Below, one piece after another: positions 44,301-51,921 of a stretch of 55,295 nt of DNA. Source of the stretch: Saprospiraceae bacterium (GTDB lineage: Bacteria > Bacteroidota > Bacteroidia > Chitinophagales > Saprospiraceae); the NCBI GenBank assembly GCA_021739645.1, contig JAIPBL010000037.1, forward strand, positions 1 to 55,295, given 5' to 3'. The notes under the pieces are model-generated. The model did no database searches. It saw only the letters and a program-made list of their open reading frames with translations, and was not told the origin of the DNA. The stretch's first letter is position 1. Every line of letters starts with the position of its first letter. The position numbers and the translations under genes are program-made.

Positions 44301-44968
44301 CGGATACGGCGCTGGTGAGTACCCGGTCGTCGGTGTACAACACGCTGTTTTTCAACCGGGCCGACACGAAGTACGACCTCCAACTGGGTATGTCCGACAA
44401 CCAGAACAAGTTGGTGCAGACGACGGGCTTCGAGAGCCGAAGGCAGCAAACCCAGTTTGTCAAGACCCGATGGAATGTGTCAAAGTCCATCAGTTTTCAA
44501 ACGGAATTCAACCTCGGCACGGACGAGCAGGGGTCGGAACAATTTGAGAGCAAGCGTTACCGAATCGAGTCGTGGGAGACGAAGCCGCAACTGACCTGGC
44601 AGCCGTCGAACAACTTCCGCATGGGCGCTACCTGGCGGCACAAGCAGGCTGAAAACCGTCTGGACACCCTCGGAGAAAATGCCAAAACCAACGACCTGAA
44701 ATGGGAGCTGACCTTCAATCAGAGCGCCACGACCAGCATCCGGTCGGAGTTTTCCTTCGTAAAAATTGCATTCAACGGACAGGCGAACTCCCCGGTCGGC
44801 TTTGCTTTTCTGCAGGGCCTGCAAAACGGGAAGAACTTCATCTGGAGCATCACGCTCGATAGGCAAGTGGCGAAAAATATCCGGATTGGTATCACTTACG
44901 AGGGACGGAAGACGGGGCAAGCAAACTTGGTGCACGTGGGAAGGGCGCAGGTGGGAGCGGTGTTTTAA
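41351..44968 (+). CDS. Large SprA-like outer-membrane beta-barrel protein
   Basis: This 1205-residue exported protein has a signal peptide (about 1-19) and is then almost entirely predicted beta structure with alternating aromatic/polar strands. The segment around 138-210 (YTRGLSFGNNQNLVLNSQFN, then DLEILAAITDNNIPLQPEG and LIAGDYEL) strongly recalls the repeated barrel units of SprA, the type IX secretion translocon, but the length is about half. A calcium-binding-like loop DRNGDGKVQLDEVE is near 887-900. The function is unknown; a surface or secretion-associated barrel is inferred. Three stretches (about 74-88, 247-257 and 560-587) are translated short-period or palindromic repeats of the kind otherwise found between genes. 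Confidence 0.72.
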   Translation: MSRIFYIFLLAILPTLAAAQISNLRSKTIPVLTLPQLLDTITVVPGSVEVTDAATGEHISPQFFTLKNNRISFDTTYIIPHTSYLFIKYRVLPFNLAAPLARLDTSVLKKPGDFLTGYQYDPYADEQRPLLPQRGLDYNGNYTRGLSFGNNQNLVLNSQFNLQMAGTLGDLEILAAITDNNIPLQPEGNTQQLREFDKIFIQVSKDRTKLIAGDYELAKPNGYFMNYFKKLQGATFSRQWAPSRVTKSSGQSGTGKLETKASAAIARGKFARNTLSAQEGNQGPYRLEGAEGERFIIVLSGTEKVFVDGKLQQRGLDADYVIDYNAGHVTFTNRRLITKDSRIVVEFDYSAQDYQRSLYAFNNEWQGKNYRLYLNTYSEQDGRQPIDGDFSQNELEVLRNAGDSSFSAVVSSIDTVEEFSAFRVLYELRDTVVNGTTYPNVLIFSSNQQLAKYSAGFSLVGQGNGNYLLDTETAANGRVYRWVAPDPVTGQPTGQFEPIRRLVAPNRQQLYTAGGEFSPSAKTKLRAEMALSNFDQNRLSGFDDGDNVGLAGTVGMKQVIPLTRPLTPKGEPNSALPNVGSPLGVRGNGATIELETNYEFAQQKFKELNPYRPAEFTRDWNVNRNVNDVGIVTRPSNEHLFNGGATLRTPKMGSLQYNAGGFLRDTLYTGIKHFAKYAYLKNGWDVWAQGDILTSKSTLERSEFFRPKANFAVPFLRDSTGTKYWKAGIYGERERNSRFTKQLQNSGPDTLNAASFYYDLAKIYVESPENETFNFKTSYLRRLDYAPNGEEFSASTTADELNLNGDWQQSRNSRLGWNFTWRQLAIQDTTLSKLDPSDTYLGRLDYSLNLLRGVAQSATSYEIGSGQERKLEFTYLQVPAGEGTHQWTDRNGDGKVQLDEVEIAPFQDVANAVRVTVFTDDFIRTNNVTFNQSLRLEPKAIWFNATGGKKFLSRFSTQSSLQITRKVRQLDGVSAWNPFQLNVADTALVSTRSSVYNTLFFNRADTKYDLQLGMSDNQNKLVQTTGFESRRQQTQFVKTRWNVSKSISFQTEFNLGTDEQGSEQFESKRYRIESWETKPQLTWQPSNNFRMGATWRHKQAENRLDTLGENAKTNDLKWELTFNQSATTSIRSEFSFVKIAFNGQANSPVGFAFLQGLQNGKNFIWSITLDRQVAKNIRIGITYEGRKTGQANLVHVGRAQVGAVF
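41576..41612. repeat. CATACCT short array inside the outer-membrane gene
   Basis: Phrases ATCATACCTCATACCTC and CATACCTATTC repeat in frame and are translated as part of a tyrosine/isoleucine-rich patch. The period and composition match the leader arrays found between genes. Confidence 0.5.
42092..42119. repeat. GCAGTGGGCAGTCAG array inside the outer-membrane gene
   Basis: GCAGTGGGCAGTCAG within this stretch matches GCAGTGCGCAGTCAG of the intergenic array at 18436-18450 in 14 of 15 positions. It is translated as a serine/glycine-rich stretch. Confidence 0.5.
43031..43110. repeat. In-frame palindromic element inside the outer-membrane gene
   Basis: The 25-bp arm 43043-43067 is a perfect inverted copy of 43086-43110, with an 18-nt loop. 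CCCCTGACC is additionally repeated just upstream (43031-43039). The element is translated without frame disruption as a proline/glycine-rich insertion (containing PLTPKGEP and SPLGVRG). Confidence 0.88.
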
Positions 44969-45046
44969 AGCATGCATTAGGGTGCTAAAAGTCACTAATA
45001 GAGCCAAGGTGTTAGCTGTAAATTGCCTCCTTAAATTCCAATTCGC

Positions 45047-45577
45047 ATGAAAAAAATCACCTTTTTTTTGATGATGATGCTATCTGGGCTCTGGTTGTTT
45101 GGCCAAGAAACCACCATGGCAGAACACGAGGAAGCAACTTTTAAGAAATTCCGAATAGCGGTAGTGATGGGCCATACTGCCGTGCCGTCCGGCGAAAAAC
45201 CAGCACATTTATTTGTGCCGTCCTGGGGCATCGATGCAGAATATTGGGCAAGTCCTAACTGGGGCTTGGGCATACATACCGACATGGAGTTGCAGAGTTT
45301 TGTGGTGAAACTGGCTGAGGGAGAGCACCTGGAACGGGAATACCCGATGGTAGTCACGTTTGAGCTGTTGGTAAAACCGCTAAAGAACACAGTGCTGCAG
45401 GTTGGCCCCGGCTATGAGTTTGAAAAAAACAAAAACCTCAAACTGCTTCGTGTGGGTTTGGAATATGAATTCGAGCTGCACGGCGGATGGGATATTTCGC
45501 CAACTGCCTTTTATGATGCCCGCCTAGATTCATTCGATACCTGGACAATTGGGTTGGGGATAGGCAAGCGGTTTTGA
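45047..45577 (+). CDS. Small outer-membrane beta-barrel protein
   Basis: This 176-residue protein has a signal peptide (MKKITFFLMMMLSGLWLFGQ) followed by alternating amphipathic strands. Examples are WGLGIHTDMELQSFVV, MVVTFELLVKPLKNTVLQVGPGYEFE and LRVGLEYEFELHGGWDISPTAFYDARLDSFDTWTIGLGIGKRF. The terminal aromatic F and the even strand pattern suggest a small outer-membrane barrel. I cannot assign a family. It starts 79 nt after the large outer-membrane gene on the same strand and may be co-expressed. Confidence 0.75.
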   Translation: MKKITFFLMMMLSGLWLFGQETTMAEHEEATFKKFRIAVVMGHTAVPSGEKPAHLFVPSWGIDAEYWASPNWGLGIHTDMELQSFVVKLAEGEHLEREYPMVVTFELLVKPLKNTVLQVGPGYEFEKNKNLKLLRVGLEYEFELHGGWDISPTAFYDARLDSFDTWTIGLGIGKRF

Positions 45578-45598
45578 GCTAGCTTGCATCGCCAAGGG

Positions 45599-46042
45599 TT
45601 AGTTTGAATTCCTATCCCGTCCATCTCTCGACTCGACCCGCACCCCAATCATACTCAACAACAGCCAGAGCAGCAGCCCAACGAAGGCGAGGATGATGCC
45701 AATGACCAAAAACAGGATGCCAAGGTAAGGAATCACGATGCCCAGCACGATGAACATGCCGCCCAGAATCATCACAATCAGTCCGACAAAGCCAAGGCTG
45801 ATGCGCTGTACCAATTTTGATTTTTGGAAATGCTTGCTCACCTTTTTCTCCCACCATTTTTTTAGCCAGCCGCTGCGTTTTGTTTTTTTGAAATGCTTCG
45901 CATGGACAGCTTTGCTTTCCGATTTGACAGCAGAAACGGCGTGGTTCGATGTTCTGGCTGAACTGGATGCAGCCGAAAGGGTGGGCATGGAAACGGCAAA
46001 AAGGAGTGCCGTGAAAAGGGAAATAAGCAGGTTGAGTTTCAT
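45599..46042 (-). CDS. Hypothetical membrane protein with basic linker
   Basis: This 147-residue protein begins with a signal peptide (about 1-24). A strongly basic segment rich in K, H and S follows (about 40-75, KHFKKTKRSGWLKKWWEKKVSK). Two or three adjacent hydrophobic helices come next (about 83-102 and 104-128), ending in a short charged tail. Similar small proteins with a signal peptide, basic linker and hydrophobic tail are common in Bacteroidota but unnamed. It is a single gene converging on the small barrel gene. Confidence 0.7.
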   Translation of the reverse strand: MKLNLLISLFTALLFAVSMPTLSAASSSARTSNHAVSAVKSESKAVHAKHFKKTKRSGWLKKWWEKKVSKHFQKSKLVQRISLGFVGLIVMILGGMFIVLGIVIPYLGILFLVIGIILAFVGLLLWLLLSMIGVRVESRDGRDRNSN

Positions 46043-46136
46043 CGAGAAAAAGGAGTTTTAATAAAAAATTCAGTGGGTGAATTGCAAAACGATGATGCTT
46101 GAATTCACCCCACTCCCCTATTTCCCGAAGAAAAAA

Positions 46137-47291
46137 TCATGTAGCGGCGTAGGTCCGCTTTCGCCAAAAAACGCCAGCGATGCCTATCAAAAATAAAGCA
46201 ACAGAAATAATCTCCGCCTGTGTTGGATGAAAACCTGCAATATCATACACCTCGTTTACCCTGATTTTTTCAATCCAAAACCGCTCAAAACCATTGAGTA
46301 TCAGGTAGATGAAGAAAATCATCCCTGGAATTTTCACCCGTTTACGGATAGACCAGAGGAAGGCACCGATTGCGAGCGAAGCGATTAGCTCGTACAGTGG
46401 TGTGGGGTAAACCGGGTTCGCCAAATGTTTGCAATGAAGCCACTGGCAACCCTCGATGGCAATACCTGTATTGTTGACGTTGTGCGGATAGTCGTAGGCC
46501 CAGAACCAATCCGGCAAAAACCACCAATCGGGCATGGCAGCGGCGTCAATGCCCCAGTCACCATCGCCTGCAAGCTGGCAGCCGATTCGGCCCACGCCAT
46601 AGCCGATGATGAGTGCTGGCGCCACGGAATCAGCCGTAGGCCAAAACGGGATGTTGTGCTTGTGCAAGTACCAAGTGACGCCGAGGTAGCCGCAAATCAG
46701 GCCACCGTAAATGGCGAGGCCACTGCCGGAAAAGAAGATGCCAATGGGGTCGTCAAAGAAACCAGCTGGCGCTTCTAGGATGGCAAATATCTTGGCGCCG
46801 AGTATGCCGGTGACAGCGGCGATGATGGTCAGGTCGCCGATGCGGTCGTGCGGGTAAAGGTTGCTGACGACCTCTTTCGGCTTGGGTAGCACCTGTTTTT
46901 TCTTTTCCCACCAGCGCATAGCGCCAAACACGATGGCGAGGCCAATGCCCGCTGGCCAGTTGCCTTTCAGCGAAAGCAGCACAGCGGCAGCATCTTGCTG
47001 AAACTCACCAAAATGCTGAAAAATATAGACAAGTTTGAGACCGATGAGCAACCCGAACAGTGCGTTGGAGGCTATCTCCCAAATGGTCGCTGGTTCACCA
47101 ATGGTTGTTTTTACCACTGTCGGTTGGTAAAGACCCTCCTCGGCCTTGCGTTTCAGTTCAAGGTAAAAAAAAAGGGCCGCCGAGAGGATGGCCACCACGA
47201 GCATCACCCCGAAGGTTTTGAAGACAGAAGTCCAGTTGTCTGGCTGTGTGCCGAAGATGTCGTGAAAAAGATAGGAAAGGTCCGGGTACAT
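46137..47291 (-). CDS. lgt: Prolipoprotein diacylglyceryl transferase
   Basis: Lgt attaches diacylglycerol to the lipobox cysteine, the first step in maturing the lipoproteins predicted in this window. The 384-residue inner-membrane protein has several helices and the Lgt region GYGVGRIGCQLAGDGDWG, in which the arginine corresponds to the essential residue of the GRIGNF signature, plus PTPLYE-like HLANPVYPTPLYE. It is longer than the E. coli enzyme, with an insertion after the first helices. The start MYPDLSYLFHD at 47291 is preferred over an upstream in-frame codon. A -7 element is about 40 nt upstream. Confidence 0.9.
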   Translation of the reverse strand: MYPDLSYLFHDIFGTQPDNWTSVFKTFGVMLVVAILSAALFFYLELKRKAEEGLYQPTVVKTTIGEPATIWEIASNALFGLLIGLKLVYIFQHFGEFQQDAAAVLLSLKGNWPAGIGLAIVFGAMRWWEKKKQVLPKPKEVVSNLYPHDRIGDLTIIAAVTGILGAKIFAILEAPAGFFDDPIGIFFSGSGLAIYGGLICGYLGVTWYLHKHNIPFWPTADSVAPALIIGYGVGRIGCQLAGDGDWGIDAAAMPDWWFLPDWFWAYDYPHNVNNTGIAIEGCQWLHCKHLANPVYPTPLYELIASLAIGAFLWSIRKRVKIPGMIFFIYLILNGFERFWIEKIRVNEVYDIAGFHPTQAEIISVALFLIGIAGVFWRKRTYAAT

Positions 47292-47331
47292 AAAGTGCTT
47301 GTTTTGGTTGCCTTTCGGCAATGAGTTCCGG

Positions 47332-47339
47332 CAAAGATA
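47332..47339 (-). promoter_or_regulatory. -7 promoter element for lgt
   Basis: The minus strand reads TATCTTTG followed by CCGG, an exact TAnnTTTG match 41 nt upstream of the lgt start. Confidence 0.5.
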
Positions 47340-47384
47340 GGCAGCGGGTTGGGAGTTTTAAATTTTGAGTAATTTCTCAAAAAT

Positions 47385-47981
47385 TCAACTCAAAATAGCT
47401 TGCATCAATTCGTGAAAATCGGCAGCATCGGCATACAGCCGGTCGGAGTAGCAGGTAGCCCGAAAAGTAAGCAGATAAGGCTGGTCATTTCGGAGCGTCA
47501 GTTCAATGGTGATGTTTCCAAAAAGCTGGTCAATCTTTTGCCCCTCAGCCCAGCTTTGCCGGGGCTTTAGGTAGTAGCGCTCAACGGTTTGCACCCAATC
47601 TTTTTCCGACCAGGTTCGGGTGTCCGAATGCTGCAAGCGATAATTGAACAAGCGCACTTTTCCTTGGAGGAGGTCAAGCAGATGACTGGCATCTTGCCGG
47701 GAATAATCTGTTTGGGAAAAATGAATGGCGAAGCCTTTGGAAGAGGGGGTGTTCAGAAAAGTAAACGCCCGGTCAACGCTTTCAGGCATGGACTGGTACA
47801 TGGCATACCCTTCGGCCAGCGAGCTGATGATGCGACGACAGACTAGCGTGTCTTTCCAATTTTCAAAAATTTCTTTCTCTTCAGCGCTGCGCACCAATGC
47901 CGCTCTAAGAATAGGCCGGGAGGCAGAACTTTGCTCCGCCTCCCGGAAGAAATTTTTGAAGAAATCCCAGACGTTGGTCAT
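47385..47981 (-). CDS. Hypothetical protein co-transcribed with ferritin
   Basis: This 198-residue soluble protein has no signal peptide or membrane helix and starts MTNVWDFFKNFFREAEQ. The first half is helical (LRAALVRSAEEKEIFENWKDTLVCRRIISSLAEGY). The second half is mixed with an aromatic-rich strand region near VERYYLKPRQSW and ITIELTLRNDQPYLLTFRA. I recognise no family. Its start codon lies 2 nt after the ferritin stop, which implies translational coupling; a role linked to iron storage is possible but not shown. Confidence 0.75.
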   Translation of the reverse strand: MTNVWDFFKNFFREAEQSSASRPILRAALVRSAEEKEIFENWKDTLVCRRIISSLAEGYAMYQSMPESVDRAFTFLNTPSSKGFAIHFSQTDYSRQDASHLLDLLQGKVRLFNYRLQHSDTRTWSEKDWVQTVERYYLKPRQSWAEGQKIDQLFGNITIELTLRNDQPYLLTFRATCYSDRLYADAADFHELMQAILS

Positions 47982-47983
47982 GG

Positions 47984-48517
47984 TCAGGCAGCTCCGCCAC
48001 CAGCGGCCTCTGCGGCGATGGCGGCTTGATTGATAGCCTCCATCTCCTTATCGATGAAGTAGAGACTCTGTGTCCCATCGCCGATGAGGCGAATACGGTC
48101 TAGCACGGTACGCATGAGCGCCTCCTCTTCCCGTTGTTCGTTGATGTACCACTGGAGGAAGGTTTGTGTGCCGTGGTCGTCCTCCTTATTGGCGAGGGTG
48201 ATGAGCTTGTTGATGCTCTGTGTCACCTTCTGCTCGTGTTCGTACACCTCTTTGAACAGCAACTGTACGGTATCGAACTTTCGGGGTGGCTCCTTGATGC
48301 CGGGCGTGAGCGCAAATCCATCTACATCAGAGAGGTATTCAAAAATTTTGAGCATGTGCATCCGCTCTTCTTCCGACTGCCGCTTTAGGAAGTCGGCGCA
48401 GCCATTAAGCCCTTGGTTGTCGCACCAAGTGGCCATGCTGAGGTAGAGGAACGAGGCATAACCCTCAAACTCAATTTGCTGGTTTAGGGCTTCTTCCATT
48501 TTCTTAGAAATCATCAT
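47984..48517 (-). CDS. ftnA: Ferritin
   Basis: This 24-subunit iron-storage protein oxidises and stores iron. The 177-residue monomer has the four-helix bundle with the ferroxidase residues: E near QIEFEGYASFLYLSMATW, the EEERMHMLKIFEYL pair, and the E/Q in FLQWYINEQREEE. A short C-terminal tail (AAIAAEAAGGGAA) is low complexity. The start MMISKKMEEAL is chosen because upstream codons up to 48595 lie in the leader. TACTTTG near 48580 on the minus strand resembles a degenerate -7 element. A hypothetical gene follows 2 nt downstream. Confidence 0.95.
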   Translation of the reverse strand: MMISKKMEEALNQQIEFEGYASFLYLSMATWCDNQGLNGCADFLKRQSEEERMHMLKIFEYLSDVDGFALTPGIKEPPRKFDTVQLLFKEVYEHEQKVTQSINKLITLANKEDDHGTQTFLQWYINEQREEEALMRTVLDRIRLIGDGTQSLYFIDKEMEAINQAAIAAEAAGGGAA

Positions 48518-48722
48518 GTCGCTAAATTTTTTATCGTTAAAATCGCTTTGTTTACGCCTTACAAACGAAAACCGGAACAAAGTAAAACGAAGCAAACGGT
48601 GTTTGGTTTGAAAAATTCAGAAATACGATGGAATTGGTGCGTTAATCGGGTTTTTACACCAAAACAAGGCACAAGTGAAAAGGTATGTGGAAAAATCGGG
48701 TTCTTTGGAAGGATAATTTGTC

Positions 48723-48730
48723 TATTTTTG
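48723..48730 (+). promoter_or_regulatory. -7 promoter element for the parA unit
   Basis: TATTTTTG followed by CCCG is an exact TAnnTTTG match 52 nt before the parA ATG. A TTTG 15 nt further upstream is a possible -33. Confidence 0.5.
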
Positions 48731-48782
48731 CCCGTCCTCCAATCAAGAAACAAAAGGGGAAAAAAATAGGCAAACGAGCAAT

Positions 48783-49544
48783 ATGGGAAAAATCATCTCA
48801 CTATTAAACCATAAAGGTGGTGTAGGAAAGACTACAAGCGCCATCAACATCGGCGCAGGCTTGGTTGAGCTGGGCAAAAAAGTGCTGCTCATTGACCTTG
48901 ACCCACAGGCCAACCTTTCCCTTTCATTGGGCATTCCCCGCCAACCTAATACCATTTATGAGGCACTGCGCGGCGAATCGGAATTGGAACCTTATAACGT
49001 TCGGGAAAACTTGGATGTGGTCATGTCCACCCTCGACCTCTCTGGCGCAGAGATGGAACTCATCAATGAGGCGGGCAGGGAGTACATTTTGAAGGAGCTT
49101 TTCGAACCAATCAAAGAAGATTACGATTTTATCATCATTGACTGCCCTCCATCGCTTGGCCTACTTACCCTGAACGCATTGGGCGCCAGCGACTACGTCT
49201 ATATCCCGCTGCAAACACAGTTTCTGGCCTTGCAGGGCTTGGCAAAAATTAAGCAGGTAATTGACAAGGTGAAGTTCAGGTTGAACAAAAACCTCGAAAT
49301 TGGCGGGGTCATTGCCACTATGTACGACTCCCGGAAGATTCTGAACCGTGACGTAGTGGAAACTATCAAGAAATATTTTGGTGAAAAAGTCTTTGAAACC
49401 CTTATCCGTGACAACGTCGCACTGGCCGAGGCACCCTCTCAGCGACAGGATATTTTCAACTACAGCCGGAGCAGCATCGGCGCACAGGATTATATGAGCT
49501 TGTGCGAAGAAATATTGTCAAGAATCGAAGCGGACAATAAATAG
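48783..49544 (+). CDS. parA: ParA/Soj family ATPase
   Basis: This ATPase segregates DNA or positions protein cargo by dimerising and binding the nucleoid. The 253-residue protein has the deviant Walker A KGGVGKTT (11-18, signature K11), a Walker A' region LLIDLDPQANLS, and a Walker B IIIDCPPSLG. It lacks the N-terminal extension of plasmid type Ia ParA proteins, so it fits the Soj/type Ib-like chromosomal group. A small ribbon-helix-helix gene lies 78 nt downstream with its own start, forming a likely two-gene system. No ParB (HTH type) is present next to it. Confidence 0.93.
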   Translation: MGKIISLLNHKGGVGKTTSAINIGAGLVELGKKVLLIDLDPQANLSLSLGIPRQPNTIYEALRGESELEPYNVRENLDVVMSTLDLSGAEMELINEAGREYILKELFEPIKEDYDFIIIDCPPSLGLLTLNALGASDYVYIPLQTQFLALQGLAKIKQVIDKVKFRLNKNLEIGGVIATMYDSRKILNRDVVETIKKYFGEKVFETLIRDNVALAEAPSQRQDIFNYSRSSIGAQDYMSLCEEILSRIEADNK

Positions 49545-49550
49545 TATCAT

Positions 49551-49609
49551 TAGTCAATGAGGATATTTTTTGTTTAAAACAAACACCTCAATGACCATTG
49601 ACAATTAAC
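49551..49609. repeat. Inverted array between parA and its partner
   Basis: TAGTCAATGAGG with TTTTTTGTTT (49551-49575) is inverted as AAACAAACACCTCAATGACC plus a second ATTGAC (49578-49606). On the coding strand the sequence after the parA stop is G/T-rich and that before the next start is C/A-rich. Confidence 0.6.
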
Positions 49610-49622
49610 TTGATTCAGCATT

Positions 49623-50144
49623 TTGAGCAAAAAGAAATTCACAGACGGACTCGAAAGCCTCTTTTCCAAAGACAACGTCAAGGAGAGCGGGCAGGGTACT
49701 ACCTTCTTGGAGGGCATCAACTCTGACGAGATGAAGCCTGGTGTCGGTAAGTCAACTGTGACAAAAAGCTCTTCCCGCAAGAACTTCACCACCGACCTCG
49801 ATTCCCTACTGCAAGAGGCCATGCAGGAGTCCTTCGATGAGCAAATCAAAGAAAAAGAAACTGCCGCCAACACACCCAAGGCGCAACCTTTCCACCAACA
49901 GGCGCATCGCCGCAAGCCACTCAGCGGTCTTGATATGCTTATTCGCCGTACAGTGGAGCGTGGCGACGTTGAGGAAGACCAAGTGTCTGGCACCCGGCGC
50001 CTCACAGTCAGCTTCGACAAAGCAAAACTCAACAAACTCAAAATCATTGCTCGCATGGAAAAGGCCTACCTCAAAGACATCCTGGGCGACATCGTAGAGG
50101 AATATATCAGGCGCTATGAAAATAAGAAGGGTAGCGTCGAATGA
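49623..50144 (+). CDS. Ribbon-helix-helix partner of ParA with three ParB-box-like motifs
   Basis: This 173-residue protein starts with TTG: a stop lies 10 nt upstream in frame and no ATG intervenes. The C-terminal 50 residues form a ribbon-helix-helix: strand GTRRLTVSF (123-131), then helices LNKLKIIARM and LKDILGDIVEEYIRRYE. Three related motifs lie in the otherwise disordered N-terminal part: KKFTDGLESLF (4-14), RKNFTTDLDSLL (52-63) and RRKPLSGLDMLI (96-107). These resemble the basic GLDALL-type N-terminal box by which ParB contacts ParA. It therefore looks like a DNA- or protein-binding adaptor for the upstream ParA rather than a ParB. Confidence 0.72.
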   Translation: MSKKKFTDGLESLFSKDNVKESGQGTTFLEGINSDEMKPGVGKSTVTKSSSRKNFTTDLDSLLQEAMQESFDEQIKEKETAANTPKAQPFHQQAHRRKPLSGLDMLIRRTVERGDVEEDQVSGTRRLTVSFDKAKLNKLKIIARMEKAYLKDILGDIVEEYIRRYENKKGSVE

Positions 50145-50181
50145 GTTGTCAGTAGATAGTTAGCATCTGCTTCACCTCATA

Positions 50182-50218
50182 AAAAAGCGCAACCACTCAA
50201 TAGGTGGCTGCGCTTTTT
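50182..50218 (+). terminator. Terminator after the parA unit
   Basis: AAAAAGCGCAACCAC and GTGGCTGCGCTTTTT form a stem with one mismatch around a 7-nt loop, shortly after the stop codon at 50144. The U-run is clear, and it also faces the convergent fadD gene. Confidence 0.85.
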
Positions 50219-50255
50219 AGTTAGGGTGTCCTGTCCTGAAATAGGGTTAAATTTT

Positions 50256-51920
50256 TTACCCATGCTCCTCCCGCAGCTTCCGCCGCAAAATCTTCCCCAC
50301 GTTCGTCTTTGGCAACTCCTTTCTAAACTCCACGGACTTCGGCATTTTATAGCCAGTTAATCCTTGACGACAATGCTCCAGCAGTTCTTTTTCGGTGAGT
50401 GATTGATCTTTTTTTACCACATAAATTTTCACCACCTCGCCTGACTTTTCGTCGGGCACACCGATGGCGGCGCATTCCAGCACTTTCGGATTCTCCATCA
50501 CCATGTCCTCAATTTCGTTGGGATAAACGTTGAAGCCAGACACGAGAATCATGTCCTTTTTGCGGTCAACAATTTGGAAATAGCCGTCCGGGTGCATCAG
50601 GCCGATGTCGCCAGTGCCGAGCCATCCGTCCTTGATGGTTTGGGCAGTGGCATCGGGGCGGTTGTAGTAGCCCTTCATCACCTGTGGGCCTTTGATTTGA
50701 ATTTCACCCGTTTCGCCTTGCGGCAACGGGTTCCCGGCATCGTCCACGATGCGCATATCGGTGGAAGGCACGGGAAGTCCTATGCAACCGACTCGGCCCG
50801 AACCATCGAGCGGATTCACGCTGGCCACGGGTGAAGATTCCGTCATGCCATAGCCCTCGATGAGTGGTGCACCCGTCACCTTGCGCCATTTTTCGGCCAC
50901 CACCTTCTGCACAGCCATGCCGCCACCGAGGGCGAAGCGCAGGGCGCTAAAGTCTTGCGAAGCAAAATCGGGGTGGTTGAGCAGTGCGTTGAACAGGGTA
51001 TTTACCCCCGTCATAATGGTCACCTTGTGGTCTTTGAATTCCTTCATCACCGATGGCAAGTCACGGGCATTGACCACCAGCACCGTAAGTGCCCCAAGGC
51101 TGAACAGCGCCAAGCAGTTGACCGAAAAAGCGAAAATATGGTACAGCGGTAGCGGTGATAGCCCAACCTCGTTTTCACCCATGCCCGACGGTGCAATCCA
51201 CGCACTGATCTGCATCATGTTCGCCACGAGGTTTCGGTTGGTAAGCATGGCGCCCTTGGCAACGCCTGTAGTGCCGCCTGTGTACTGTAGGCAAACCACG
51301 TCCTCTGGACTGTGCTGGATTGGTTTTACCGTAAAACGCTTGCCCTGGTCAAGTGCATAACTAAACGTGACCGTGTTGGGCAGGTTGTAGTTCGGCACCA
51401 TCCGCTTGATGTACCGCACGGCGAAGTCCACAAACCATCCCTTGAAGCCCAACATCTCGCCAATGCTGGTGATGATGACGGTCTTGATTTGCGTATCTGG
51501 CAGCACTTCTTGCAGGTGCGAGGCGAAGTTTTCGCAAATGACGATGGCCTTCACGCCAGAGTCGGTGAACTGGTGGCGCATCTCTCGTGGCGTGTACAGC
51601 GGGTTGGTGTTCACGATGACCAGCCCGGCCCGTAGGCAGCCAAACAGGGCAATCGGATATTGCAACAGGTTGGGCATCATCAGCGCCACTTTGTCGCCAG
51701 GCTCCAAGCCACGGGACTGCAGGTAGGCCCCGAACTGCATGGAATATTTGTCCACTTGGGCATAAGTCAGCGACTTGCCCATGCAGGTAAAGGCTTTTTT
51801 ATTGGAAAACTTCTTGAAGGTTTCGTCCAAAAGGGCCACCAACGAGGGGTAGGCGGTTTCATCAATATTGGCGGGAATTCCCTTCGGGTAATTCGTCAGC
51901 CATGGTCTTTGCTCAGTCAT
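50256..51920 (-). CDS. fadD: Long-chain fatty-acid-CoA ligase
   Basis: This ligase activates fatty acids to acyl-CoA through an acyl-adenylate. The 554-residue protein has the ANL-superfamily signatures: the P-loop YTGGTTGVAKGAML (about 213-226), GYGMTESSPVASVN, WLGTGDIGLMHPDGYFQIVDRKKDMI, and the C-terminal lysine region PKTNVGKILRRKLRE. The N-terminus TEQRPWLTNYPKGIPANID matches proteobacterial and Bacteroidota FadD. It is a single gene with a leader array just upstream. Substrate chain length is inferred from family similarity. Confidence 0.94.
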   Translation of the reverse strand: MTEQRPWLTNYPKGIPANIDETAYPSLVALLDETFKKFSNKKAFTCMGKSLTYAQVDKYSMQFGAYLQSRGLEPGDKVALMMPNLLQYPIALFGCLRAGLVIVNTNPLYTPREMRHQFTDSGVKAIVICENFASHLQEVLPDTQIKTVIITSIGEMLGFKGWFVDFAVRYIKRMVPNYNLPNTVTFSYALDQGKRFTVKPIQHSPEDVVCLQYTGGTTGVAKGAMLTNRNLVANMMQISAWIAPSGMGENEVGLSPLPLYHIFAFSVNCLALFSLGALTVLVVNARDLPSVMKEFKDHKVTIMTGVNTLFNALLNHPDFASQDFSALRFALGGGMAVQKVVAEKWRKVTGAPLIEGYGMTESSPVASVNPLDGSGRVGCIGLPVPSTDMRIVDDAGNPLPQGETGEIQIKGPQVMKGYYNRPDATAQTIKDGWLGTGDIGLMHPDGYFQIVDRKKDMILVSGFNVYPNEIEDMVMENPKVLECAAIGVPDEKSGEVVKIYVVKKDQSLTEKELLEHCRQGLTGYKMPKSVEFRKELPKTNVGKILRRKLREEHG

Positions 51921-51921
51921 A

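Noticed and set aside
49623-50144. ParA partner considered as a ParB
   Set aside because: It has no ParB/Srx or HTH domain and is only 173 residues; the C-terminal part fits a ribbon-helix-helix, so the nearby parS-like sites are more likely bound by a ParB encoded elsewhere.
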